Of a DNA stretch of 64,000 bases, positions 27,750-35,461 are shown in pieces. The DNA comes from Nitrospira sp. (GTDB lineage: Bacteria > Nitrospirota > Nitrospiria > Nitrospirales > Nitrospiraceae). A program made the translations under genes and the position numbers. The stretch covers positions 2,304,527-2,368,526 of the forward strand of contig CP092081.1 of the NCBI GenBank assembly GCA_022226935.1, read 5' to 3'. Under the pieces are notes generated by a model. That model searched no databases. It was given only the letters and a program-made list of their open reading frames with translations, and was not told the DNA's origin. Each line of letters opens with the position of its first letter. Within the stretch, counting starts at the first letter, position 1.

Positions 27750-28502
27750 GTGAGTCAATCCGTGTCAGTTCCTGAGCCGCACTCATCACCGACGGGATTG
27801 AGAACAGTGGCCCTGGTTCCGGCGGCTGGTCGAGGCCTTCGCATGGGAGGGCCTGTTCCCAAGCAGTTTCTCGCCCTCGGCGGACGGCCGATTCTGGCGC
27901 AGTCTCTTCACGTTCTCCAAGCCTCTCCGGTTATTCATGAGATCATTTTGGCCGTTCCTCAAGCGGACCGCCAATACTGTCTCGATCACTTTGTGGCGCC
28001 GGGAGAATTCGGGAAGGTCACCAAGGTGGTGCCCGGCGGAGCGCAGCGGCAGGATTCGGTTCGCCATGCGTTGGCCGAGGTGAGCGAGGCGGATATCATT
28101 CTCGTGCATGATGCGGTACGGCCGTTTCTGACCGAGGATATGATTCGCCGGGTGGTTGACGCGGCGGCGGAACATGGGGCGGCCATCATTGCACTTCCGA
28201 TGCGGGATACGGTCAAATATGTCGGGGCCGGCGGCGTGATCGAGCGGACCATCGATCGCGGTCCCTTGTGGCTTGCGCAAACCCCGCAGGCCTTCCGTCG
28301 CGCTTGCCTGGAAGAGGCCCATCGGAAGGCGCTTCTCGGAAACATCCATGCGACAGATGATGCGCATCTCGTCGAGTTGTTGGGGAAGCCGGTCGTGGTG
28401 GTCGAGGGAAGCGGCGAAAATATTAAAGTGACAAGGCCGGAAGATGTCGTGATCGGCGAGGCGATTCTCCAGTCACGAACAGCAGTGAGGAGTGCAGAAT
28501 GA
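27750..28502 (+). CDS. ispD: 2-C-methyl-D-erythritol 4-phosphate cytidylyltransferase
   Basis: About 250 residues from GTG 27750; GTG 27762 is also possible, and a frame open to 27669 would give an unusually long N-terminus. The family signature LVPAAGRGLRMGGPVPKQFL binds CTP; EIILAVPQ, GGAQRQDSVRHAL, ILVHDAVRPF and a DDAHLVELLG region complete the fold. It makes CDP-methylerythritol in the MEP isoprenoid pathway. Its stop overlaps the ATG of ispF in ATGA, so the two are translated together. Confidence 0.93.
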   Translation: MSQSVSVPEPHSSPTGLRTVALVPAAGRGLRMGGPVPKQFLALGGRPILAQSLHVLQASPVIHEIILAVPQADRQYCLDHFVAPGEFGKVTKVVPGGAQRQDSVRHALAEVSEADIILVHDAVRPFLTEDMIRRVVDAAAEHGAAIIALPMRDTVKYVGAGGVIERTIDRGPLWLAQTPQAFRRACLEEAHRKALLGNIHATDDAHLVELLGKPVVVVEGSGENIKVTRPEDVVIGEAILQSRTAVRSAE

Positions 28503-28981
28503 CGGGTGTACGCGTGGGGTGTGGGTGGGATATTCATCCCTTGGTGGCCGGACGCAAATTGATCCTGGGCGGGCTCGAAATTCCGCATCACAAAGGACTG
28601 CAGGGACATTCCGATTCCGATGCGCTCGTGCATGCGATCTGCGATGCGTTGCTGGGCGCGATGGGCGAAGGAGATCTGGGCCGCCACTATCCGAGTTCGG
28701 ATCAGCGATTCAAGAATATTTCCAGCCTCAAGTTGCTCGAAGATGTCGTCGGCAAACTGCGCGCAAAGGGCTATCGCCTCGCCAATGTCGATAGCACCAT
28801 CATTGCCCAGGCGCCCCGATTAAGTTCGCATTTGGCCGCGATGCAGAAGTCGATCGCCGGGGTGTTGCAGATCGATCCTGAGCTGGTGAACGTGAAAGTG
28901 AAGAGTGGTGAAGGCCTGGATGCGGTGGGCCGCGAGGAAGCGATCGCCGCCCAAGCCGTCTGTCTCATCGAGCGTAACTGA
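28499..28981 (+). CDS. ispF: 2-C-methyl-D-erythritol 2,4-cyclodiphosphate synthase
   Basis: A 160-residue IspF of standard length, started at ATG 28499 with GTGAGGAG as the ribosome site. The zinc ligands are in CGWDIHPL (Asp and His) and in LQGHSDSDALVHAICDALLG, and VKSGEGLDAVGREEAIAAQA is the conserved C-terminal block that forms the trimer core. It cyclises CDP-ME-2-phosphate to MEcPP with release of CMP. It overlaps ispD by four bases. Confidence 0.96.
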   Translation: MTGVRVGCGWDIHPLVAGRKLILGGLEIPHHKGLQGHSDSDALVHAICDALLGAMGEGDLGRHYPSSDQRFKNISSLKLLEDVVGKLRAKGYRLANVDSTIIAQAPRLSSHLAAMQKSIAGVLQIDPELVNVKVKSGEGLDAVGREEAIAAQAVCLIERN

Positions 28982-29019
28982 GATGCTAGATCGATGATGC
29001 GCGTGAGCCTATCCCAGTT

Positions 29020-29670
29020 ATGTTGAAGGCGATTGCTCAAGACCTCCAGGCGATTTTCGACCGTGATCCTGCTGCGACCAGCAGGCTGGAAGTCATTCTG
29101 ACCTATGCGGGATTCCACGCCTTGCTGGCCTACCGGCTTGCGCATTGGTTGAAGCAGCATCAAGTACCCTTTCTACCGCGCGCGGTGTCGCAGCTCGCGC
29201 GATGGCTGACCGGCATCGAAATCCACCCCTCGGCAAAAATCGGCGCCTCTTTTTTTATCGATCACGGTATGGGTGTGGTGATCGGCGAAACTGCGGAAGT
29301 CGGGGACCATGTCACCTTGTTTCAAGGCGTGACGTTGGGCGGCACAGGTAAAGAGCGCGGCAAGCGCCATCCCACGCTGGGGAATCATGTGGTGGTCGGG
29401 GCGGGAGCAAAGATTCTGGGCGGGATCACAATCGGCGACAATGTGAAAATCGGCGCTAATTCTGTCGTCGTCAAATCGGTTCCGCCGAACTCCACGGTGA
29501 TCGGCGTGCCGGCCAGGATCATCAAATCGCAAGGCGAGCGGCTTCCCGATGCCACGATGGATCACACCAATATGCCGGACCCTACGGCCGATCGTTTCGC
29601 TGCGCTGGAGATGGAACTGATCGAGTTACGAAAAAAACTCGAAAACGTTGAGACTGCTAAGCCCCGCTAG
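29020..29670 (+). CDS. cysE: Serine O-acetyltransferase
   Basis: A 216-residue left-handed beta-helix acetyltransferase of the short CysE/EpsC type. [20 protein letters not shown] holds the catalytic histidine, followed by [35 protein letters not shown] and hexapeptide repeats to IGVPARII. It acetylates serine with acetyl-CoA, the first step of cysteine synthesis. It lacks the long N-terminal helical domain of E. coli CysE. It lies 38 bases after ispF with a weak ribosome site and may be co-transcribed. Confidence 0.92.
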   Translation: MLKAIAQDLQAIFDRDPAATSRLEVILTYAGFHALLAYRLAHWLKQHQVPFLPRAVSQLARWLTGIEIHPSAKIGASFFIDHGMGVVIGETAEVGDHVTLFQGVTLGGTGKERGKRHPTLGNHVVVGAGAKILGGITIGDNVKIGANSVVVKSVPPNSTVIGVPARIIKSQGERLPDATMDHTNMPDPTADRFAALEMELIELRKKLENVETAKPR

Positions 29671-29767
29671 CCCGCCGCGAATTCCTATCTACCATCATCC
29701 GTGTGCGATCCAAGACGGTTATTCACGTGTGAGGCACCGGCGCAGGTGGGCGTTCGTGTGAAGGCTG

Positions 29768-29800
29768 AGCCCCGGCACAGCCTTGCCCCGTGCCGGGGCT
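29768..29800. terminator. Perfect hairpin between convergent genes, possible two-way terminator
   Basis: AGCCCCGGCAC (29768-29778) and GTGCCGGGGCT (29790-29800) are perfect 11-base arms with an 11-base loop. It lies between the converging ends of cysE and the PsiF-repeat gene. Neither side has a clear T-run, so it is a strong stem but not a classic intrinsic terminator. Confidence 0.5.
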
Positions 29801-29807
29801 TCTACCA

Positions 29808-30125
29808 CTAGTTAGACAGGCATTCCTTCATAAACTTCTTTCGCTCATCGCCGGCCAGATTTTTTGCTTTGGCATCCTTATTACAGGTCTTCATCTTGCT
29901 CTGCTGGGATGCCCCAGCGGCGGCTTTTTCTGACTTGGCGGAGAGACATTCTTTCATAAATGCTTTGCGTTGATCGCCTTTGCCTTCCCCGCTGAGTCCC
30001 TTCGTGTCCGCCTCGGCATTGCAGGTCTTCATTTTGTTCTGTTGGGCTCCCGCATAGCTGAGCTGCGGGGTGACGAGTACGGCTGCCAACACAATCGAGG
30101 ACAAGACTGCGCAAAGGTGTCTCAT
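29808..30125 (-). CDS. PsiF-repeat family secreted protein
   Basis: A 105-residue protein with an N-terminal signal peptide ending near YAGAQQ and two PsiF repeats, each of the form KMKTCNxxA..KxL.G..R..FMKECLS; the repeats occupy about residues 32-63 and 74-105. Each carries two cysteines that probably pair. In E. coli psiF belongs to the phosphate-starvation set, but the role is unknown and no Pho box is obvious here. Just before the start codon there is a GGAGACTCC-like ribosome site. The gene points toward cysE and is separated from it by a strong hairpin. Confidence 0.85.
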   Translation of the reverse strand: MRHLCAVLSSIVLAAVLVTPQLSYAGAQQNKMKTCNAEADTKGLSGEGKGDQRKAFMKECLSAKSEKAAAGASQQSKMKTCNKDAKAKNLAGDERKKFMKECLSN

Positions 30126-30206
30126 GGGAGTCTCCTGTTGAGGTGAACGGGGGGTGTCGGCGGAACTATAACAAAAATCGCTGATCCTGTCTCACGGGAG
30201 AGTTCC

Positions 30207-30968
30207 TTAAGTACCAGGCGGGATGGAGGGCCCGTCATAATCCACCCTGACGAGATACAATCCATGAGGCGGCGCCGTCCTCCCGGCTGCTGGACGTGAA
30301 CGGGCTTTGAGGATGGCTCCCATATCGGCCGCGGATCGTTTTCCGCGCCCTATTTCCACCAGAGTTCCGACGAGACTGCGTACCATTTGTTTGAGGAAAC
30401 GGTCGGCGTAGAAGGACAGCACGATCAGATCGCCCTGTCGGCGGAGGTTCGATTGCTGCATTCGGCAGTGCGGATTCTCATTGTCGGTGGGCGCGGTTTC
30501 AAACGAGGAAAAGTCGTGCGAGCCAAGCAGGAAAGCCGCGGCATCGGTCATGGCGGCGAGGTTGAGCGGTTGATAGACCGTCCAGGCTCGTTCCCGCAGC
30601 AGAGCCGCCCGCTCCGATCGGTTCAAGAGATGGTACTCGTAGAGTTTCCCGGTGGCGGAATATCGCGCATGAAACTCATCGGACACTTCATCGACCGACA
30701 GAGCGCTGATGTCGCCGGGGAGGTGGGCATTCAAGGCGCGAAGCCACTCGCGTGGCGAAAGCCCGCGAGCGGTTTTGAAGCTGGCGACCTGCCCCAGGGC
30801 ATGCACCCCGGCATCCGTGCGGCCCGCCCCGACCACGGTGAGCCGCGTCTGGGAGATGGCCGTCAGGGCCTCTTCCACTGCGGCTTGAATGGTCGGCGCG
30901 TTCAGCTGGCGTTGCCAGCCTGAGTAGCGGGTTCCATCGTACTCGAGGACGAGCTTGAACGTGGTCAT
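30207..30968 (-). CDS. truA: tRNA pseudouridine(38-40) synthase
   Basis: A 253-residue TruA. The catalytic aspartate is in VGAGRTDAGVHALGQVASF, with the N-terminal FKLVLEYDGTRYSGWQRQ and the late FLKQMVRSLVGTLVEIGRG both diagnostic. It isomerises uridines 38-40 in the anticodon stem. It lies 47 bases after the amidase gene on the same strand, with a hairpin in the gap. Confidence 0.96.
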   Translation of the reverse strand: MTTFKLVLEYDGTRYSGWQRQLNAPTIQAAVEEALTAISQTRLTVVGAGRTDAGVHALGQVASFKTARGLSPREWLRALNAHLPGDISALSVDEVSDEFHARYSATGKLYEYHLLNRSERAALLRERAWTVYQPLNLAAMTDAAAFLLGSHDFSSFETAPTDNENPHCRMQQSNLRRQGDLIVLSFYADRFLKQMVRSLVGTLVEIGRGKRSAADMGAILKARSRPAAGRTAPPHGLYLVRVDYDGPSIPPGT

Positions 30969-30972
30969 TGTG

Positions 30973-30994
30973 AGAGTGCGAACAGCCGCACTCT
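30973..30994 (-). promoter_or_regulatory. Hairpin between the amidase gene and truA
   Basis: Perfect eight-base arms AGAGTGCG (30973-30980) and CGCACTCT (30987-30994) flank a six-base loop. On the minus strand it follows the amidase stop and ends four bases before the truA start codon. There is no T-run. It could weaken read-through or hide the truA ribosome site. Confidence 0.35.
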
Positions 30995-31015
30995 AACCTA
31001 ACAGGACGGCGGCTG

Positions 31016-32374
31016 TCATCGGGACGGATTGGCGCGGAGGTAGGTTTTGACCCCTTCGAACACCGATTCCGCAATATGCGCCAGAAACGGTTGCGTGCGC
31101 ATCTGTTCTTCTTCCGCCGGATTCGACATGAAGGCAATTTCCGCGAGAATACTCGGCATGGTCGTAAATCGAAGCACATAAAACGGCGCCGTCTTCACCC
31201 CATGATCGATGGTGCTGTACCGTCCATTGAGGTTGGTGACCATCGCTTGTTTGGCGGTCCAGGCCAGTTCTTGTGAATGCTCGATTTTTTTGGTGGTGAG
31301 GAGATCTGCCAGGATATACTCCACTCCCAAACCAGTGCTGTTCAACGGCGTGCCGTTTTCCCGCGCCGCGACTTCCAGCGCCCGCTGATCCTTGGCTTCA
31401 CCAAAGTGGTAGATTTCCAGGCCGCGCACCCCCTTATGCGGGTGCGAGTTGACGTGGATGGACACGAACAGATCGGCGTCCTTGCCGTTGGCAAACTTCG
31501 CCCGATCCTCCAACTCGATGAACGTATCCCGTTCGCGGGTCATGAGGACGCGCGTGTGAGGCAAGGTGCTCAGCAGATCCTTTAACAACAGCCCGACTTT
31601 GAGCGTGACGTCTTTTTCCGTCGTCCCGTGTTGCCCGATGGTGCCGGGGTCTTTGCCTCCATGGCCCGGATCGATCACGATCGTCTGAATCGGACTGGCC
31701 GGTTTGGGCGCGACCGGGCGAACCGGTTCCGTCACCGTGGGGCTGGGAATAGCCGGCGGAGTCGGGAGCGCTACGGCAGGGGCCGACGGCGACGTAGCGG
31801 AGGTCTCGCCGATCTGCCGGATTTGATTGTTGGCCTTGTGATAGATGTCGATGACGAGGCGGTCCGGATTGTCCAGGGAGAAGGCTTTGTACTTTGATCC
31901 TTGAGTGCGCGCGATGGTAATAGTGACGACCCGCGGGCGACTTTGCGTAATGTGAAACGATTGGGGAATCGTCCCGCCGGAGACCCGCTGCCGGGAGGAC
32001 TTTCCCAGAATCGCATTGGTGATATCGATGACGACCCGATCCGGGTTTCGCACGTGAGTTTCGGTGAACGAGGCTTTGTGATTCAGGTCGAGCACCAAAC
32101 GCGTCCCGTCTGGAGTGGACCAGGTGCGCAGATCACGAACGATGATCGGATAGCGCGACGAGGTGGATGAGTCTTTTTTGACGAGCAGAAAATGCGGGGG
32201 CGCTGCGATCTCGGACAGCTGGGGAATCTGCGGCCAAGATGGCTCGGGTGGCACTTCCGCGCTCGATAGTGAGACCGGTCCGGCCAGGAACCAGGCCAGG
32301 GGCAGTAGGAGGCAGACGTGGCGCAGCCACTTCACTCGGGGTAGGAGTCGGAAGGCTTTGCGACAAGGTCCCAT
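31016..32374 (-). CDS. N-acetylmuramoyl-L-alanine amidase with AMIN domain (AmiC-like)
   Basis: A 452-residue cell-wall hydrolase. A signal peptide (VCLLLPLAWFLAGPVSLSSA) is followed by an AMIN domain at about residues 65-180 (LRTWSTPDGTRLVLDL, PDRVVIDITNAILG), a Pro-rich linker, and a C-terminal Amidase_3 zinc domain: IVIDPGHGGKDPGTIG, then RERDTFIELEDRAKFAN, LFVSIHVNSH and a final MPSILAEIAFMSNPAEE with the catalytic glutamate. It cuts the amide between muramic acid and the stem peptide, mainly at division sites. The AMIN domain usually binds septal peptidoglycan or recruits the enzyme. Confidence 0.94.
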   Translation of the reverse strand: MGPCRKAFRLLPRVKWLRHVCLLLPLAWFLAGPVSLSSAEVPPEPSWPQIPQLSEIAAPPHFLLVKKDSSTSSRYPIIVRDLRTWSTPDGTRLVLDLNHKASFTETHVRNPDRVVIDITNAILGKSSRQRVSGGTIPQSFHITQSRPRVVTITIARTQGSKYKAFSLDNPDRLVIDIYHKANNQIRQIGETSATSPSAPAVALPTPPAIPSPTVTEPVRPVAPKPASPIQTIVIDPGHGGKDPGTIGQHGTTEKDVTLKVGLLLKDLLSTLPHTRVLMTRERDTFIELEDRAKFANGKDADLFVSIHVNSHPHKGVRGLEIYHFGEAKDQRALEVAARENGTPLNSTGLGVEYILADLLTTKKIEHSQELAWTAKQAMVTNLNGRYSTIDHGVKTAPFYVLRFTTMPSILAEIAFMSNPAEEEQMRTQPFLAHIAESVFEGVKTYLRANPSR

Positions 32375-32437
32375 CTAGGCCTTTTCTCAGATGTTTATGG
32401 TATTGTCAACAAAAGGTCTCAAACTGCGTAATTGTAG

Positions 32438-32971
32438 ATGGCGACGCATCTTCTTGTCGATGGATATAACCTACTGGGAAGCGCGCGCATGGCCGTTGCG
32501 GCCAGTTCCGGCCGTCTCGAAGCGGCGCGCGAAGGACTGCTCCACGCCCTTGCCGGCTATCGTCAACGCAAAGGCCATGCGATCACCGTGGTGTTCGACG
32601 GATGGCAGGGAGGCCTGGGAGCCGAACAGCGCGAGTTTCAGTCAGGCGTCGAGGTGGTCTATTCCAAGCGGGGCGAACGCGCCGACCAGGTGATTGAGCG
32701 TCTGGCGCGATTGTATGGCAAGGATTGCGCGGTGGTGTCCTCGGATCACGAAGTGATCAATGCGGCAAGGGCCGCCGGGGCATTTGTCATCGGAGCGCCT
32801 GAGTTTCGGGCCAAACTCTATGAGCGGCCGACGCGCCACCCGGCTACGGCATTCAAAGAATTGGATCGGGGTGAGGCCGAGGTCGTGAAACGATCAAAGG
32901 CGAAGGGCGGGAATCCCCGCAAGCTGCCCAAGTCTCAGCGCAAGCGAAACCAGCAACTCAAGGAATTTTGA
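32438..32971 (+). CDS. NYN domain protein (YacP-like)
   Basis: A 177-residue PIN-like protein. The N-terminus THLLVDGYNLLGS is the NYN/YacP signature with its catalytic Asp; further acidic residues sit in VVFDGWQGG and VVSSDHEVINAARAAGA, as in predicted RNases. The C-terminus is very basic (about ten Lys/Arg in the last 25 residues), fitting RNA binding. It is divergent from the amidase gene and converges on tatD, overlapping that gene's 3' end by 14 bases. Confidence 0.85.
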   Translation: MATHLLVDGYNLLGSARMAVAASSGRLEAAREGLLHALAGYRQRKGHAITVVFDGWQGGLGAEQREFQSGVEVVYSKRGERADQVIERLARLYGKDCAVVSSDHEVINAARAAGAFVIGAPEFRAKLYERPTRHPATAFKELDRGEAEVVKRSKAKGGNPRKLPKSQRKRNQQLKEF

Positions 32972-33737
32972 ACAGGCGGCGCGCGTTGTCGCTGGTGAGC
33001 CGGCCGATGTCATCCGCAGTCAGGCTAGCGCCGTTGGACGTGATCGTGGCCAACGTTTCGGCAACGTGTTTCACATACGCCGGTTCGTTGCGTGTGCCCC
33101 GATGGGGAATCGGGGTGAGGTAGGGACAATCGGTTTCGATGAGCAGCCGGTCGGCCGGCACGGTCCTGGCGATGTCCCGCAGCATGGTCGCGTTGTGAAA
33201 CGTCAGGATGCCGGAAAACGACAGGTAGAATCCCAACTCCAGCGCATCCTTCGCCAGCCAGGCATCGCCGGAAAAGCAATGAAAGACCCCGCCGATCTCT
33301 GACGCCCGTTCTTCCTTCAAGATACGAATGGTATCGTCTTGCGCTTCCCGGGTGTGGATGATCACGGGGAGTTTCAGTTCCCGGGCTAGTTGAATCTGTT
33401 CACGGAATCGGAGGCGTTGCTCTTCTGGATTGGAGTGGTTGTAGTGGTAATCGAGGCCGATCTCGCCGTAGGCCACCACCTTGCGGTCGTGCGCCAGCCG
33501 GCGGAACTCATCGTACCACTCGTCGGTGATGTGTTTGACTTCGTGCGGATGCACGCCGACCGACGCATACACGAAGGGGTAGTCATTGGCGAGAGCAACC
33601 GCCGATCGGCTTGTCGCGAGGTCGCAGCCGATCGTAATCATGGTGTCCACGCCGGCCTCATGCGCCCTGGCGATCATGGCCTCGCGGTCAGATGCGTACC
33701 GCGCATCGTCGAGATGGGTGTGGGTATCGATCAACAT
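32958..33737 (-). CDS. tatD: TatD family metal-dependent hydrolase
   Basis: A 259-residue TatD with the complete amidohydrolase metal site: IDTHTHLDDARY (HxH), YGEIGLDYHY (Glu), PVIIHTREAQDD (His), GGVFHCFSGDAW (His) and LIETDCPYLTPIP (Asp). Members act as 3'-5' DNA or RNA exonucleases and possibly D-aminoacyl-tRNA-type deacylases. The 3' end overlaps the NYN gene on the other strand by 14 bases. Confidence 0.95.
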   Translation of the reverse strand: MLIDTHTHLDDARYASDREAMIARAHEAGVDTMITIGCDLATSRSAVALANDYPFVYASVGVHPHEVKHITDEWYDEFRRLAHDRKVVAYGEIGLDYHYNHSNPEEQRLRFREQIQLARELKLPVIIHTREAQDDTIRILKEERASEIGGVFHCFSGDAWLAKDALELGFYLSFSGILTFHNATMLRDIARTVPADRLLIETDCPYLTPIPHRGTRNEPAYVKHVAETLATITSNGASLTADDIGRLTSDNARRLFKIP

Positions 33738-33797
33738 GGAATGGATTCCGGCATCCGGCTGTCACAGTGGGAGTCGAAGTGACAGGACGATGTGCGC

Positions 33798-34856
33798 CTA
33801 CACCGTCTTGGCCGAGAGGGATTCAGCCATGCCGTAGAGCAACTCTTCGGTGTCGTTCCAGGCGAGACAGGAATCGGTGATCGACATGCCGTAGGTCAGA
33901 GCCTTGTTCGGATCCCAGTTCTGCCGGCCGCCCTCCAGGTGACTTTCCAGCATGAGACCCATGATCGAGCGTCGGCCCCGTTGAAATTGTTTCAGGACGT
34001 CGCCAGCCACTTCAACCTGGCGTTGATGGTTCTTGCCGGAATTGTCGTGCGAACAGTCCACCATCACGCCGCGGGCTAACCCTTCGCTCCCCACGGCGGC
34101 TTCGGCGCGGGCGATGTCCTCGACGCTGTAGTTCGTGCGTCCGCCGCCGCCGCGCAAGACGATGTGATGGTCGGGGTTGCCGGTCGTCTTGATGATCGAG
34201 GTGATCCCATCGGCGTTCACCCCGACAAAATGATGCGGACTCCGGCTGGTGATCATGGCGTTGATGGCGACCTGCAGGCTGCCCTCCGTGCCGTTCTTAA
34301 ATCCGACCGGCATCGAGAGGCCGCTCGCCATTTCCCGGTGGATCTGGCTTTCGGTCGTACGGGCCCCGATGGCGGTCCAACTCAGGAGATCGGCGATGTA
34401 TTGCGGCGTGACGGGATCGAGGAGTTCGGTGGCGCAGGGCAGGCCCTTGCCGTTGATGTTCAACAGAATGGTCCGGGCCAGCTGAATACCTTGGGCAATG
34501 TCGCAGGTGCCGTCGAGGTGAGGGTCGTTGATGAGGCCTTTCCAACCTACGGTGGTGCGAGGCTTTTCGAAATACGTGCGCATCACGATCAGCAGTTTGT
34601 CGCGAACAGCATCCGCGACCGGTTTCAGCCGATCGGCGTATTCGTAGGCGGCATCGGGATCATGAATCGAGCAGGGGCCGACCACCACGATGAGGCGGTC
34701 CATGTCACGTCCGTGCAGGATATTCCGGATCGCCTGTCGCGTCTGGAAGACCAGCTCGGACACCTCGTCACTGATAGGTAGCTGCGTTTTGACATCGCGT
34801 GGAGAGGGCAGCGGTTTAATCTCTATGACATGCTGGTTGTCGATCGGCCTGGTCAT
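33798..34856 (-). CDS. aroG: 3-deoxy-7-phosphoheptulonate synthase, class I (AroFGH type)
   Basis: About 352 residues, the usual size for AroG. AAAGGG abuts an ATG at 34862, so the second ATG at 34856, six bases on, is the preferred start; a frame open to 34976 is not supported. Motifs: VVVGPCSIHDPDAAYEYADR, RTYFEKPRTTVGWKG, PCATELLDPVTPQYIADLL, MPVGFKNGTEGSLQ and VMVDCSHDNSGKNHQRQ. It condenses phosphoenolpyruvate and erythrose-4-phosphate to open the shikimate pathway. Which amino acid inhibits it cannot be told from sequence here. Confidence 0.94.
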   Translation of the reverse strand: MTRPIDNQHVIEIKPLPSPRDVKTQLPISDEVSELVFQTRQAIRNILHGRDMDRLIVVVGPCSIHDPDAAYEYADRLKPVADAVRDKLLIVMRTYFEKPRTTVGWKGLINDPHLDGTCDIAQGIQLARTILLNINGKGLPCATELLDPVTPQYIADLLSWTAIGARTTESQIHREMASGLSMPVGFKNGTEGSLQVAINAMITSRSPHHFVGVNADGITSIIKTTGNPDHHIVLRGGGGRTNYSVEDIARAEAAVGSEGLARGVMVDCSHDNSGKNHQRQVEVAGDVLKQFQRGRRSIMGLMLESHLEGGRQNWDPNKALTYGMSITDSCLAWNDTEELLYGMAESLSAKTV

Positions 34857-35030
34857 GGTCATCCCTTTGCACGGTCTCTCTGCTGAGGTGTGAAATGAAA
34901 ATTGTGGGTTAACATAGCGAAAAATGAAGGAGAAAGTCCAGTGGGATGCATGATGGGGGCATGACCTTGCTTTCAACCGGGCGCTTTGCTACAAGACCGG
35001 AGTTCGCAAACGTGTCCTTTGGACTATCAG

Positions 35031-35357
35031 ATGGTCATGCTGCCCCGTCACGCCTCCGTCAGATTCGGTTCGGTCATCCCCCTGCTGCTGGTGACACTTC
35101 TGCTTGCGATGGCGCCGTTTGCCGCCGCGCTGGAGATCCATCACGAGCTAGCCGCCGCCGATCACGACGGCCACGAACATTCCGATACCGACCTCTGCCA
35201 GTGGGTGCAATATCACACCGGCCATTCGCTGATGGGGGACGCACCGCCACCATGCTCGTTCTTGGCGGAGGCTCCGCCACCTCCCGTCTATCGATCGATC
35301 CTCAGTTCTCAGTCTCTCGCGACCACCAGAACCTCGCGTGCGCCGCCCCTGACCTAA
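35031..35357 (+). CDS. Small His-rich secreted protein upstream of a TonB-dependent receptor
   Basis: A 108-residue protein from ATG 35031 (or 35037) with a clear signal peptide (VIPLLLVTLLLAMAPFAAA) followed by a His/Asp-rich stretch IHHELAAADHDGHEHSDTD, then LCQWVQYHTGH. Such short proteins occur upstream of metal-related outer membrane receptors (DUF2946-like, a resemblance only). The His/Asp cluster suggests binding of a divalent metal. It is followed after 104 bases by the receptor gene on the same strand. I cannot give a firm family name. Confidence 0.6.
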   Translation: MVMLPRHASVRFGSVIPLLLVTLLLAMAPFAAALEIHHELAAADHDGHEHSDTDLCQWVQYHTGHSLMGDAPPPCSFLAEAPPPPVYRSILSSQSLATTRTSRAPPLT

Positions 35358-35461
35358 CCTCAACGCCATCGTTACGTTCATTTTGGCTTTCACCGCTTCG
35401 TCTCGGCCACGGCCTTGTGTCGGGCTCTGACCTGTGCGGGATTATCTGGGGGGAGGTTCGC

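Noticed and set aside
29768..29800. Classic rho-independent terminator
   Set aside because: The stem is perfect but neither strand has the following T-run, so it is kept only as a hairpin with moderate confidence.
34967..34995. TTGCTT-N17-TACAAG as promoter of the receptor locus
   Set aside because: Spacing is right but both boxes are weak matches; such pairs occur by chance, so it is not listed as a feature.
34946..35461. Extended start of the TonB-dependent receptor
   Set aside because: The extension overlaps a better-supported small secreted protein gene, and a GGAGG site plus signal peptide mark ATG 35462.
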